Below are positions 1 through 10,484 of a DNA stretch of 64,000 nucleotides, piece by piece. Origin of the DNA: Hygrocybe punicea (lineage: Eukaryota; Basidiomycota; Agaricomycetes; Agaricales; Hygrophoraceae); NCBI GenBank assembly GCA_963556145.1, contig OY744461.1, positions 8,380,891 through 8,444,890 of the forward strand, written 5' to 3'. A program made the position numbers and the translations under genes. Position 1 is the stretch's first letter, and each line of letters opens with the position of its first letter. The notes beneath the pieces are model-generated. The model was not told where the DNA came from, did no database searches, and worked only from the letters and a program-made list of their open reading frames with translations.

Positions 1-300
1 GATATTGAATCTTTGCCATTGTGTAGCGAATCACGCCTGCACTAGTCGGAAAGTGTTGGAGAGACTGACTAAATGAATATTTTGCACATGACTTAGCATG
101 ACTGTGACTTTATTAATAATTCCAGTGTTGTCAACTGTCCCGCTGTTGCTCATGAACCACCCTTCTACACTGCAAATCCGTGGATATCAGAAAGGCCAGC
201 AACAATTTCCAGATTGGTCCTATGGTCATGTGGGTGCCACATTTAATCTGGATGTAAGCATCGTTGCATTCGAAGCTGTTCAACGCTTCAACCCCTATCC

Positions 301-609
301 ATCCTTCATGACGTTCCCAACCACACCACCCAAGAACTTCCAGTTGATAATACCCTCACAGGTCACATCACGCATTTTGGGCACATCATCGCGCTTGATT
401 TTATCGCTCCTGGCATTGCGGCTCGGGTAAACCCCATCAACTTGACTGTCATATGTATGGATGAAAATCAAACGCCAGTTCCAAGTGTTGGGGCTGTCTT
501 CGGCCAAATGTATCCAGTGTGGTACCTCACTGAAGAATGCATTTACCAAGTGCGATATGGTCAGATTAGCAAGAGGATTGTGTTCCCAAGGTCACTCAGT
601 ATTCAGTAA
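301..609 (+). CDS. unidentified coding-like open frame, partial
   Basis: An open frame of about 100 codons ends in TAA at 607-609. Its codon choice looks coding (segments such as HFGHIIALDF and GAVFGQMYPVWYL), whereas the frame upstream of about position 290 does not. The N-terminal part is probably in another exon or lost. A splice-donor-like CTAGGTAAG follows at 611-619. I do not recognise the family. It may be the end of a host gene or of a transposon gene entering from the left edge. Confidence 0.25.
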   Translation: MLHDVPNHTTQELPVDNTLTGHITHFGHIIALDFIAPGIAARVNPINLTVICMDENQTPVPSVGAVFGQMYPVWYLTEECIYQVRYGQISKRIVFPRSLSIQ

Positions 610-1222
610 TCCTAGGTAAGTCTTCATGCCACTTGCAATGCTTGGATGACTAAAGCCGATGGTGAATGTTCACCCCCACCTACTAGGCTATTGGCTGTCT
701 CCCCACCAGTATGGGTTTTGTTGAAAGGCACCCTTGTATGATTGCAAGTTAACTCAAGAATGAAATAGCGGTACCATAGCCTGTGATAACTGTATGCACA
801 CCCCTGTTACATTTAACACAGTGTAGAGTTGGAAAATATGATTTTGTTGATACACAGAGACTCTAATTATGGGGTGCAAGGGCTGATCCAAGGGTCTCAA
901 GCTCTGAGTGAAAGGGGAAATCCAATCCTGTCATTGCTACAATAAGTACATAACCAAAAACTAACTACTAAAAATAGTAAAATATGACTGATCGGAGGTC
1001 AGACACACAGCATGCATATCATTGTCAAATTCTCATAACTTCTAATGTGACTGGAATGTGATGAGGATGTGCCAGATTGAGAATATGACAGTAGCATATC
1101 TTCATCATCCTTGTATGTCACAAGAATATACTTGGAATATGATAACTGATTGGGGACTCAGTGAGTTTTCTCTTGCGTGACCTTGTACAAGCTGGTGCAC
1201 AAAGAGTGCACCTGTTATCTGG
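610..1222. other. no gene seen
   Basis: No convincing reading frame or repeat is visible here. The stretch is AT-rich and ends where the first hAT-type terminus begins. Confidence 0.4.
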
Positions 1223-1375
1223 TAGTGTTGCCGAAGTTCAGTTCGGTCTGGTTCCGACCCTTTTTGGCAGAACTGTGAACCGAACTTTGGGTCTGGTTTG
1301 GCACAGGGCCAAACCTGGACCCAGACAGCATCGAACCATCTCTCTGAGGTGGGCTCACCCCATGAGCTCTGTTCT

Positions 1376-1668
1376 CCTCGTGAATGGCAGGCACATATCA
1401 ATTGATATGGCACTGCACTTCGTGAGGTAGTTGGGCTGCGGGGGAGCCATCCGGCACTGCTGCTGCTGCTGCTGCTGCCATTGCTGTTGCCACTGTCATT
1501 GTTGCTGCCGCTGCCATGGCCGTTGCTGCTGCTGCTGCTGGCATTGGATGAGCTGCTGTTGAAATGGGAGCGTGGGCTACACCCACGCTCCCATTATCCT
1601 TCTTGGTGCTGAATACCTCGCAAACGATGTCCATGCATCAGTTGATGTGTCAGCTCGTGTTTGCAAGG
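1376..1668. repeat. two copies of the 52-bp palindromic module (element A)
   Basis: The copies lie at 1376-1427 and 1616-1668. Each runs from CCTCG to (C)GAGG or AAGG with a central palindrome (ATCAATTGAT at 1397-1406, CATCAGTTGATG at 1637-1648). They belong to a set of 16 such modules in the window, all 51-54 bp long. Confidence 0.6.
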
Positions 1669-2179
1669 TTCCTTGGCATTGGATGGCTTGATGCAGCACC
1701 TCCTGCTGCTGCTGTTGCTGCTGTTGCTGCCACTGCTGCTGCTGCTGCTGGCTGTTGCCATTGCTGTTGCCGCCACTCATGGTGGTGGTGGTGGTGATGT
1801 TGCAGCTGTCCTGTGGGTGGTGTTGCTGCCATGGCTGCTGCCGCTGGCATTGCTGCTGCTGCCGGCGTTGCTGCTGTTGCCAGCGTTGCTGCTATTTCCG
1901 GCGCTGCTGCTGGCCATTGCTGTTGTTGTTGTTGCCATTGCCGTTGCCATCGTTGTTGTTGCCATTGCCATTGCCATCGTTGTTGTTGATGTTGCCATTG
2001 CTGGTGGTGGTGTTGCGGCTGTCCTGCGTCCATTGGCATTGGCGTTGGGATCCATGTTGTGCCATGGTGGTGTGCTCGCGATGTGGTCATGGTCAAGTTG
2101 CCTGTGGCAGATAATATTAATAACGTTAAGAAATTTTACGAGACTTACCTGTATTCACGAACGTGACAATGTGTCGCAT
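1650..2179 (-). CDS. two-exon Gln/His/Ala-rich ORF inside hAT element A
   Basis: Exon 1 runs from an ATG at 2179 to 2149. A 47-nt intron follows (2148-2102, GTAAGT ... CTTAAC ... CACAG), then exon 2 from 2101 to 1650. The spliced frame is 160 codons with a phase-1 junction. The product starts MRHIVTFVNTG and continues into glutamine-, histidine- and alanine-rich tracts built from trinucleotide repeats. No known domain is seen. Element B (2798-4715) has the same arrangement, with an MRH start and a 47-nt phase-1 intron, which argues against chance. Function unknown; the low-complexity part could be drifting without selection. Confidence 0.4.
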
Positions 2180-2481
2180 TCATTGGCCTTGCGTTGTTGT
2201 GGTGTTGGTGAAGAAACCTGTAATGGTCACATGATACTGTTTAACACAAAAAAGTAAGTAAAGAAATCCAAAAAACAAATGAAATAAATACCTTAAAAAT
2301 ATCCGCATTCGCGGTTTGGACGCGGTTTGGAGCCATTGAGGAAATCCGGCAGGCCTCGAAACCTGGAACTGAACCCACAGTCTGGTTCAGCACTTGGCTG
2401 AACTTAGACTGAACCTAGGGTTCGGTTCGGGGGTTTGAACCGGGTTCGGCTAGGTTCAGAACCGAACTATGGCAACACTAG

Positions 2482-2797
2482 TACAACACCTTGTTGTCTG
2501 CAAAACCAAGGGGATGGGTGAAATTCCAGTGCCAGAATTTGGTAGGGAGGTTGATTTTGATTTGGTGGTTGGGGAAGAATTTGTCAAGGACTGATTGTGG
2601 AGAAGCCAGGAGGCTAATGATGTAAACAACCTTGTGATAGTTCCAATGAAGGTGAAAGGATTGGCCAAGCAGATGTCAGACATATTTAAGATGTGCAGTG
2701 CCAGGGGCTCCAGGATGAATGAGGGGAATAAAGATGGGGGAATCCCACTGGACACATTTAAACCAGAGAATGGGATGAGTTGGCCAAGTGGTGGGAT
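2482..2797. other. spacer between hAT elements
   Basis: No recognised gene. It ends with GGTGGGAT (2790-2797), the left target duplication of element B, so this stretch and 4716 onward were once contiguous. Confidence 0.5.
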
Positions 2798-3131
2798 TAG
2801 TGATGCCGAAGTTCGGTTCGGAACCGATCTGAACCTGGTTTGAACTGCGAACCGAACCAGAAGTTCAGTTCTGGTTCGGTTCTGGTTCAGCCCTTTGGCT
2901 GAACTGAACCGCTGGTTCGGTTTGCAGTTCTGGCACTGACATGCGGTTCAAACTGTGTTCAAACACGGTTCAAACTGCATTCAAACATGGTTCAAACTGC
3001 GTTCAAACACGGTTCAAACTGCGAACTGTAATGTATAGTTACCTATGTAGATACTCATTTAGATACTGAATTTTTCACATTTTTTTCTATGCAGTCGCGT
3101 GAACTTAGGTCATGTGACCTTAAACATACTC

Positions 3132-3771
3132 ATGCGACACCCCAATTTCGACTCAACACTAACATTACTCAACAACCACGGTAAGTAACAGCTTCATATT
3201 ATATTTTACTGACATTTTCTTACATAGAACAGCCCCCCATGGCCCACCTTGACTGCATAAATAAGGTGCCCGCAGTCAACTCCACCCAACAACCTCCCTC
3301 ACGTAGTGTTGCCACAGCTAAGCTAGCCTAGCTGCAGCTAAATTAGCTGCAGCTAAAGCTAAGCTAATTCATGAAAAATGTCTTAGCCTTAGCCACTAGC
3401 CAAGTATTAGCTGCAGCTATGGCTAAGCTAAAGTCAGCTAAGCTAATGACTATTAGTCAGGTATGATATCCTTTTTAGGTATTTCTAGGCTGTTCTGAGA
3501 TGATATTATTTTTATCTTCCCTTAGCTTCAGCTACAGCTAAGCTAACTTTCTGAAATACTTTAGCCTTAGCCATTAGCTGGAGATTAGCCATTAGCTTAG
3601 CTGGCATCAGCTAAGCTAAAATCAGCTAAGCTAATGGCTAGTAGCCAGCTATTAGCCTTAGCTGTGGCAACACTACCCTCGCGTTCCAACGTGAGTCGGA
3701 GTGAATCAATGGCAGCAGTGGCAGCAGCAGCAACAGCAGTGGCAAAACCACCAATGCCACCACCCCAATGA
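3132..3771 (+). pseudogene. two-exon ORF of hAT element B, split by a MITE
   Basis: Exon 1 is 3132-3180 (starting MRHPNFDSTL). A 47-nt intron (3181-3227, GTAAGT ... TACATAG) follows, then exon 2 from 3228, which is interrupted at 3304-3683 by the MITE plus one target-site copy. With that insertion discounted, the frame continues to a TGA at 3769-3771 and totals 70 aa. The intron length, phase and MRH start match the ORF of element A. No domain is recognised. Confidence 0.4.
3304..3675. mobile_element. 372-bp AGCT-rich MITE, hAT type
   Basis: The ends are TAGTGTTGCCACAGCTAAGC and its inverted match ...TAGCTGTGGCAACACTA. The flanking 8-mers are CCCTCACG (3296-3303) and CCCTCGCG (3676-3683), differing by one G-to-A at a CpG. 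The interior is made of repeated TTAGCTNNAGCTAA words on both strands and would fold back on itself almost completely. No coding capacity. Confidence 0.85.
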
Positions 3772-3983
3772 TGGCCAAATGGCCCCAAGCAACAGCAACT
3801 GCAACTGCAGCAGCAGCAACCACAACCACAACCACAACCACAGCAGCAGCAGCAGCAACAGCAATGCCAGCAGCAGCAGCAGAGCAACACCGGTGGCAGC
3901 AGCCACCTGCCACATCAAACGTGGATGATCGCGGCCATTGTCGCCTCCACCACCACTTACAACACCAACACCAACACGACAAT

Positions 3984-3984
3984 G

Positions 3985-4064
<80 letters not shown>
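3984..4064. repeat. long CAA trinucleotide microsatellite
   Basis: About 27 uninterrupted CAA/ACA units lie inside hAT element B. In one frame they read as a polyasparagine run. They are preceded at 3715-3890 by CAG/CAA- and ACC-type repeats. Confidence 0.9.
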
Positions 4065-4065
<1 letters not shown>

Positions 4066-4252
4066 GGGAGTTGAAGGCTGGGAGGGTGATGCGCCCACCT
4101 ACCAGCCTAGGTACGTCCCCCAAATCCAGTCCCAATGACATCGGCTAACAAGGGGAATGGGCGAGGCAACGATAAAGATCCACCTCACAAACACGCCCTA
4201 GCCATGTCAATTGACGCGCAGATGCCCATAGGAAGTCCCCAGCCCCATCCAA

Positions 4253-4540
4253 CCTCGTGAAAACAGATGGAGCGCGTCAATGGACGTGCCCCATTCTTTG
4301 CGAGGTCATCAGCACACGCAGATGCCCATGAAAAGTCCCCAGCCCCATCCAACCTTGCGAAAACAGATGGAGCGTGTCAATTGACGCGTCCCTGTTCTTC
4401 ACGAGGTAGGTAGCACGCGCGGATGCCCATGGGAAGTGCCTGGCCCCAACCCAACCTCACAAAAACAGATGGAGCGCCCCCCCATCTACCTCGTGAGGGT
4501 GACAGCTGCATCAATTGACGCACATCTGGCCTGCACGAGG
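4253..4540. repeat. three palindromic modules in hAT element B
   Basis: Copies lie at 4253-4305, 4353-4406 and 4489-4540, with a truncated half-copy at about 4182-4220. All start CCT(C/T)G and end GAGG around a GTCAATTGAC-like centre; the first centre has decayed to GTCAATGGAC. Confidence 0.6.
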
Positions 4541-4715
4541 TATTTGGAGGTTGGTTCGGGGTTTGAACCGCATTTGAACACAGACTGAATGCCATGAAAC
4601 CGTTCGACACAGTTCTGGTTCCGGTTTGGCATTTGGCTGAACTGAACCAACGGTTCTGGTTCTGGTTTTTCAAAAATAGCAAAAAACCGGACCAAACTGA
4701 ACTTCTCCAACACTA

Positions 4716-5050
4716 GGTGGGATCCTGCCAAAGGTGTACAAGTGGCCAATTGTAAGAAAGACAAATGGTAAGATACGTAACCCATGGTATAGCCTGACAA
4801 GAGGGAAAGGGTTGAGGATGATCATTGTAGCAGTTGAGGTGGATAGAGAAGTTGAATGGATGATACTTGGTAAGGATTCATTTAGAATGACAAAGGGAGA
4901 GACCCAAGTCAGGGTGACAAAAGCAAGGGACAATGTTAAAGGAAATCAGTTCAATGATGGGCAGAAGGCAAAAGAGCAAAGAAGATGTCAAGGTTTATAT
5001 AGGAAATTGGTAATCACATCACATGGTGTTTCTTTGGTTTTCATCTTCTA
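4716..5050. other. right flank of hAT element B, no clear gene
   Basis: A 105-codon open frame is present (4734-5048, +), but its sequence is not recognised and it runs straight into the antisense end of the gypsy relic. It could be the former 3' end or LTR of that relic; no LTR partner was found. Confidence 0.3.
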
Positions 5051-5051
5051 G

Positions 5052-6456
5052 AATTCCATCATATGCATGGTGCAAATTGGAAGGAGGTTCCCAAGTGTTT
5101 TCATCAGCAGAGTAGCCTTTCCATTTCCCCAGATATTCCTTCTCATGGCAGTGATAGTGGTGATTCATGATGGTTTCAACTTCATATTCCTTGTGTTCAT
5201 CAATGATATCAGGCAGAGGATGTAAGTTGTCATCAGTCACAGGAGGGTGTAACTGTTTGTCAACAATTGCTGGTTGCAATAAAGAAACATAAAATACAGG
5301 GTGAATCTTCCAGAGGATGCGGAAGCTGGAGTTTATAGGCCACAGGGGAAATGTGGTCGATGATAGGGAAGGGTCCAGTGCGTTGAACATCTAGTTTTTT
5401 TGTGAGTTGTCTGGTGATGAGGTTTTGTATGTCCAACCAAACAAGTTGTCCAATATTGAAGGCAATATGTTTATGTTTTCTATCAGCAAAGTGCTTCATG
5501 TCATCAGTTGTTTGTTGTAACGAAAGGCTTGCAGTGTATTGTGCATTGTGAAGGGTCATGAAAAAATTGTTAGCAGAGGGATTGTTGGATTCAGGTTTGT
5601 CAATGGATAGTTCAGGGATGGCAGCCATATTCTAAATAGAAAGGGGAGAAGCAAGTGGCAGAATGCAATGGGTTGTTATAAGAGAACTCAGTTTGTGATA
5701 ACCATTCAGACCAATTGCATTGCATGAAGTTGGTATAGAGCCAAAGGTATTGTTCCAGTTCCTGATTAGTGCATTCCATTTGTCCATCAGTTTGGGGATG
5801 ATAGACAGTAGATAAAGCTGTATCAATTCCAAGAAGTTTGTTGAGTTTGGCTGTGAACTTTGTAGCAAATTGTGTTCCACAATCAGAAATGATCTTCTTA
5901 GGCCATCCATGCAATTTCCAAATGTGATCTTGAAAGAGTCACACAGCACCTTCAGCAGAAAGTGCCAAAGTTGTAGGAATGAAGTGTGCATGTTTCATGA
6001 AGTGATCAACAACAACAGAAATAGCATTGAATCCAAAAGAGAATTGTAACCGCATTATAAAATCCAGTGATTTCTTCCCATGCTGTAGAAGCAGGAGGAT
6101 CCAATAGTCCTGTAGGGTGTGAACGTAAAATCTTAGTATGTTGACAATCAGGACAGGAGGTGTTGAGGTGATAAAATTGGAAACATCTTGACAAAGTGAT
6201 TCATGTCTTTTCTATTCCAGGATGCCCAGCATTAGGTGGGGAATGAGCCAAATGAATAATCTCGGGGCATAGAGAGACAACCTTTGGCACAACTATGCAT
6301 TCTCTAGCATTGCTGTCTATGAGGGACCGAGGAAGAGGAATGGGAGACTTAGAAGAGATGTCAGGAGGCAGTGAGGAGGGGAAGTGAAGTTGATTGAGGA
6401 ATCTAGGAGAGGATAAATCAATGCAGGATGGATATCTGCTTTGAAGTTTGCCCAAG
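5052..6456 (-). pseudogene. Ty3/gypsy integrase with C-terminal chromodomain, degenerate
   Basis: Read on the minus strand in order, there is a zinc-binding region with HLAHSPPNAGHPGIEKT (about 6200-6280) and CPDCQ (about 6150). Next comes the integrase core with SDCGTQF (catalytic D) and PQTDGQMECTNQE (catalytic E) at about 5750-5890, then a C-terminal region ending ...KLDVQRTGPF. Last is a chromodomain with YEVETIMNHHYH and YLGKWKGYSADENTWEP (about 5080-5200). Several frame changes and stops break it. A chromodomain at the pol end marks the chromovirus branch of Ty3/gypsy, where it directs insertion to heterochromatin. Confidence 0.8.
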
Positions 6457-6459
6457 TAT

Positions 6460-6880
6460 AAGTGGTGAAGGTGGGACTCTGGACCTTGTTTTTGGCCCAG
6501 GGTAGAGCACTACCAGATTTCATGTAGGATAAACCCAAAAGAACCTTTGTGAGTCTGTGTACAATTCTGCACAAAGAAAGACACCACATTGATGAAGGAA
6601 CTTTTTGATGTTTTTTGGTTTACCATTGAAGTCTTCTGGTTTTGCGATTTTAATAGTAGGGGTGGGAGGTGGTGGTGGTACAGTGGCAGCAGCAGGCATT
6701 AAGATGAGCAATCTCCATATTAGCATTTGCAAGATTGATGCTGAGACTATTGACACATTGAAGAAGCTATTGAAGTTGAGCTTTGAGATCAGCCATAGAT
6801 GCTGGAGATGGGGGTGGTGGAGATAATGGAGGAGGAGGAGAAGGTAGAGGTAGAGGTGAAGTGGTTGTCTCCAAAAAGGT
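6460..6880 (-). pseudogene. gypsy gag fragment
   Basis: The minus-strand frames contain KPEDFNGKPKNIKKFLHQC followed by frames resembling the conserved gag helix region (SYMKSGSALPWAKN). They are preceded by a proline-rich stretch. The sequence then passes directly into the integrase zinc-binding region. Protease, reverse transcriptase and RNase H are therefore missing, and this is an internally deleted element. LTRs were not identified. Confidence 0.6.
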
Positions 6881-9435
6881 TGGAAGTGAGAAGTAGATGG
6901 AGTAGGATCAGGGAAGTGAGGAGTAGAAGAGCCAAAACCTGTGGATGAAGCAGCGGATTGGGATCAAGTGTCAGGAGGTATGGTGGGTGAACAGGAGTGA
7001 AGGAGACTTTAAATCTGTAACATGATGGAGTAAGCTGAAGGTTTTACCTCACAAGATGGTTTAAAAGGAAAGGGCTTAGATTCTGAAGGCAATCAATCTG
7101 AAGTAGAGAGGAGTGATTGAAATGTGAGTGTATACAAAATTTAAAGTCTACAGTTCATGCTGAAAGTACGTAGACTACTTATATAGTCCAATAAAAGTGA
7201 TGATGGCTATGCACCAGAACATATGGTGAGAAGGTGAAAGGAGATAACATACAGCATTTGTTGTATAGTATGACTAAGCAGAGGACGAAGGCAGTGCATA
7301 TGTGAAAGGAATGACTAAAAGGATTGAAAGAGGAGAGGGAAAGGGAGAAGAAAAGGTAAGCACATCTTAGGTAAGAAATCACAAGTTTCATAACAGTATG
7401 CTTTTTTATTGTGTCTGTTGGTTTATTGATGTGTCATATAGAAATTGGGGTGAGATCACAGAGACACTTACCAGGAAGGTGCACATATATGCAGCTCACC
7501 CCCTTCATCTCTCTACTCACATTCACAGTCTGGGCAACAGCAATGTGGACTCAAACAACAGCAATACAAGCATGGGCCACATGAGAAGCACTAGGGTGGT
7601 GGGCCACTGGTGGCTATGATGGTGACAACTGTGAGTCTGTGACAAAACCAGCCAGCAACAAGCCTGAAGATCGACAATCATACTTTTTTTCTTTTTGGTG
7701 CTGCATGATTTTCATCAGTTTTTTCTCAATGCAAGCACTATTTCTCTCTCTACAATCACAATTGCCTGCTTTATGAAGTGGGCTAGTATGGTGCTGGTGT
7801 GACACCATCCTGGACACATTGTATGGAGTGGGCAGTAATGCAATCACATTCACCAAAACCTCTGAATGAGGTACATGGTACTTCTGTGCCCATGTAACCA
7901 AAAGTTTCATGACTCTCATGAGCCATGTTTGCTCTGCAGCGATCAAACTTGACAACTGTGCCACCTGTCTAGCCCTTAACCATCACAATGTGGCAATCTA
8001 CAGTGTTGCTGACCACATTGAATTTATCCTCAGATCACCTCTGTTTCACCCATGGTCACATCTCATCCAGCTGGTCTCACAAAATTGATTTCATCTTCCT
8101 TAGTCCACCATGGGGTGGTCCCTTGTATCTCTCTGGCACCAATGCATTGGAGGGAGTCAAGATAATTGTTGTTGAGGCATGACAATCACAAGATCAGACT
8201 CCCTTGGAAACACTGCATCCAGAGTACATGCTTGCAAGTATCTGACTGGCCCATAAAACACCAATACCAACTCTGTTGATGATAACTTGAGTGTCTCATT
8301 GATGGGCTGCAAAGGGACATGCTAGGTTCAAGATCCTATTGTATATTTTGGTTTCTCTATCATTATGACCCCTTCTGCACTCATTTGTATGTATACAAGC
8401 ATCTGGGAATACTAGCAATATGATAATTTGTGCAATAATCACAAAATTTGAGTAAAACCTGGATGGCTTGTATGGGCTTTTAGGATGGTAGAACCTGGTA
8501 GAACATTGCAAGACCCAGCAGTAGCTGGGATTTGAGCAGTGAGCAGGTGAGCCACCTCCAGAGCCTCAGGAAAATTCACATCGCATTCTCATTAAATTTG
8601 GAGGATATTATGGTCAGATTGAGAGCATATTGAGGAAACTTACAGAAATGTGCCAAGAGCTACATTCTGGGCAGATTCTTAGCAGATTTTCTTAGATTCT
8701 CATGATTTGATGGAACTATGCCAATATCATATTTTGCGCTGATACACTGTGTAAGATCTGGTTCAAATAACATTTACTTGGATGTGCATTGTATAACTAT
8801 TATTGAGTTGAATTATTATTATTATTGACACTGTACAGGTTTGCAGGCACTTTGGCTAACAACCAGCCCACCACCTGCAAAGATCATTAGTGATGATTGC
8901 AGGACTTTGGAACCATCCCCATTGTGCAATGTAGGTGTTTTCTTTTCTAATACCCATTTCCCTACTCCACCCCTCCTCTTCCCCATCTGCACCTGCCAGG
9001 GCACTTGTGCATACAAACAACAAAGGTCCAATGATGGGGAGGACTGTCTAACAGCAGGTAGTGGTGCTCCCACCCCCCACTCACTCATACACTGTCCACA
9101 GTCTGGCATCATGGGTGAAAATACCTTACACCATTTTAGAATATTTTCTATCCACACCAGATAATTCTAACAAGAAACCATGTTGTTCACCCCAAAAAGG
9201 AAATCTCTATGGATGAATATCATAAAAGATTTATGGTGAGATTAGACAGCATCAAAAAATTCTTAAACAAATGCATAGTTATAATAAATGCTTTCAGCTG
9301 ACTGGGGTTGATGCCCTCAAGGTCAATTAGTCCTGTTCTCACTAAAGAACTGTAGTTTTTGTCACTTAACAGCTTCAGCCACAGCTGCCTGGAAGTGGCC
9401 AAGTAGCTTTGTAAGGTGCCCTGGTTTTTTTAATT
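6881..9435. other. gene-poor, AT-rich stretch
   Basis: The first few hundred bases may be the 5' leader of the gypsy relic. Short open frames occur on both strands, but none has a recognisable domain, good splice structure or coding-like composition. Confidence 0.35.
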
Positions 9436-9470
9436 TTACTAACTGACAAGTTTTTTGAAATATGCTGTAA
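9436..9470. repeat. relic of a Tc1/mariner terminal repeat
   Basis: The segment ACTAACTGACAAG followed by GAAATATGCTG then TA matches, with few changes, the right terminus of the complete Tc1 element at 16398-19206. A T-rich run precedes it, as in that element. Its left partner was not found, so it is a solo end or a heavily decayed copy. Confidence 0.6.
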
Positions 9471-9479
9471 TTTACAATG

Positions 9480-9979
9480 ACTAAAAAACAGCTTCCTGAA
9501 AGTGGTCAACTTTAGTCAATTTATGACAACAATAAATGAAGGGAATGAATAAGATAGAAATATTAAGGAGAAGCAGGATGAGTATCTGATAATTAACCTA
9601 AGACTTTATATTAATAACAATAATTACAGACACTTGTAACAGTGTGATAACTACAGGATATATTTTAAATTGGTTGATCATGATTTTCTTATCATGTTTA
9701 TAATGAAAACTTCTTGAAAGAGTCTACAGGAATGTGTGGAAGTGTGCAATATATAGCACATTTTAAACCTTCTCTTTAAATTAAACCAGGACAAACCCAC
9801 CAGGGATGGATTCAGTAAGCAAATATTACTTAGAAAGGGAATTATGCACACTATATGGATTTATTGATCTGTGTTGTCAAAAACCCCCTATTGTCAATAT
9901 TGATTGAGAAAAAGGTCAAAAAGACAGTTTGTAAGTCAGGGAGATGTCTCTATTGGAGGCTCAAAGCTGGACATAAGTA
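9480..9979. other. no gene seen
   Basis: AT-rich sequence without a supported gene or repeat. Confidence 0.35.
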
Positions 9980-10140
9980 TAGGACTAATGGCTCAGTGGC
10001 TGGAGTGGCTAGTTTAGAGTTCTAGAGGTCATGGGTTCAATCTCCAGCAGCAACACTTTTGCAATTTTATTGCCGGAATTTACCAGGAATGAGTGCCAGA
10101 GTTTATCAGAAATGCATCCTCCCAGAATAAATCATTCTAA
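9980..10140 (+). repeat. candidate tRNA-derived SINE head
   Basis: TGGCTCAGTGG (9989-9999) fits the polymerase III A box and GGTTCAATCTC (10034-10044) fits the B box, 45 bp apart. No tRNA cloverleaf closes, and the sequence continues into a non-tRNA body with repeated TTTACCAGGAAT and CCACCAGGA words up to about 10230. This fits a tRNA-derived SINE. A second copy is needed to prove mobility. Confidence 0.45.
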
Positions 10141-10230
10141 GTCAGCATTCTATTCCACCAGGAGTCTGGCAGGAATTTACCAGGAATAAGAATCCAATTC
10201 CACCAGGATTCCACCAGGAGTCCAGTAGGA

Positions 10231-10484
10231 CATGTGAAGGAGTGAAAAGTCATACAACTACAGGGACATTCAGATGTTCAGGTTTGGGGGTATGAGGACA
10301 TTGGATGTTGAACAGTATGATAGTATAAAGTCCCAAGATAGATTCCTGCCAGTGGGAACAGTGCTTGGACAACCCATTGTGGTTTGGTTCTCAGTCTAAT
10401 GATCATCAACTTATTCATCGGTTTTAGCATTTGCAAGCCGTGAGCCTCTGCTGAAATATCATTACATCTCTTCGCACTAGTGAT
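10231..10484. other. downstream flank of the kinase-ankyrin gene
   Basis: No gene seen. The stretch should hold the 3' UTR and polyadenylation region of the minus-strand gene that ends at 10485. Confidence 0.3.

Larger units (their letters stand above)
1223..2481. mobile_element. non-autonomous hAT-type element A
   Basis: The left end reads TAGTGTTGCCGAAGTTC and the right end is its inverted counterpart ending GGCAACACTA. Just inside both ends lie dense copies of a GGTTCGGTT/AACCGAACC-type subterminal repeat, as in other hAT elements. The interior holds trinucleotide-rich sequence, a two-exon reading frame on the minus strand and two 52-53 bp palindromic modules. No transposase (no hAT dimerisation domain) is present. 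The flanking 8-mers (TTATCTGG and GTACAACA) do not match, so either the target duplication has decayed or the two ends come from a rearranged copy. Confidence 0.6.
2798..4715. mobile_element. non-autonomous hAT element B with 8-bp target duplication
   Basis: The left end is TAGTGATGCCGAAGTTCGG and the right end is ...CTGAACTTCTCCAACACTA. The 8-bp flanks are identical: GGTGGGAT at 2790-2797 and at 4716-4723. An 8-bp duplication with TAG...CTA ends fits the hAT superfamily. Subterminal AACCGAACC/GGTTCGGTT repeats are dense at both ends. The interior contains a two-exon ORF, a nested MITE, Gln/Asn-type trinucleotide tracts and three complete palindromic modules. No transposase is encoded. Confidence 0.85.

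Noticed and set aside
3638..4148. long open frames with polycysteine, polyleucine, polyasparagine or polythreonine
   Set aside because: They are translations of CAG/CAA/ACC trinucleotide repeats on either strand; several frames are open at once and none has a domain.
7614..9164. several open frames of 100-116 codons on both strands
   Set aside because: They overlap each other, lack recognisable domains and coding composition, and have no supporting splice sites.
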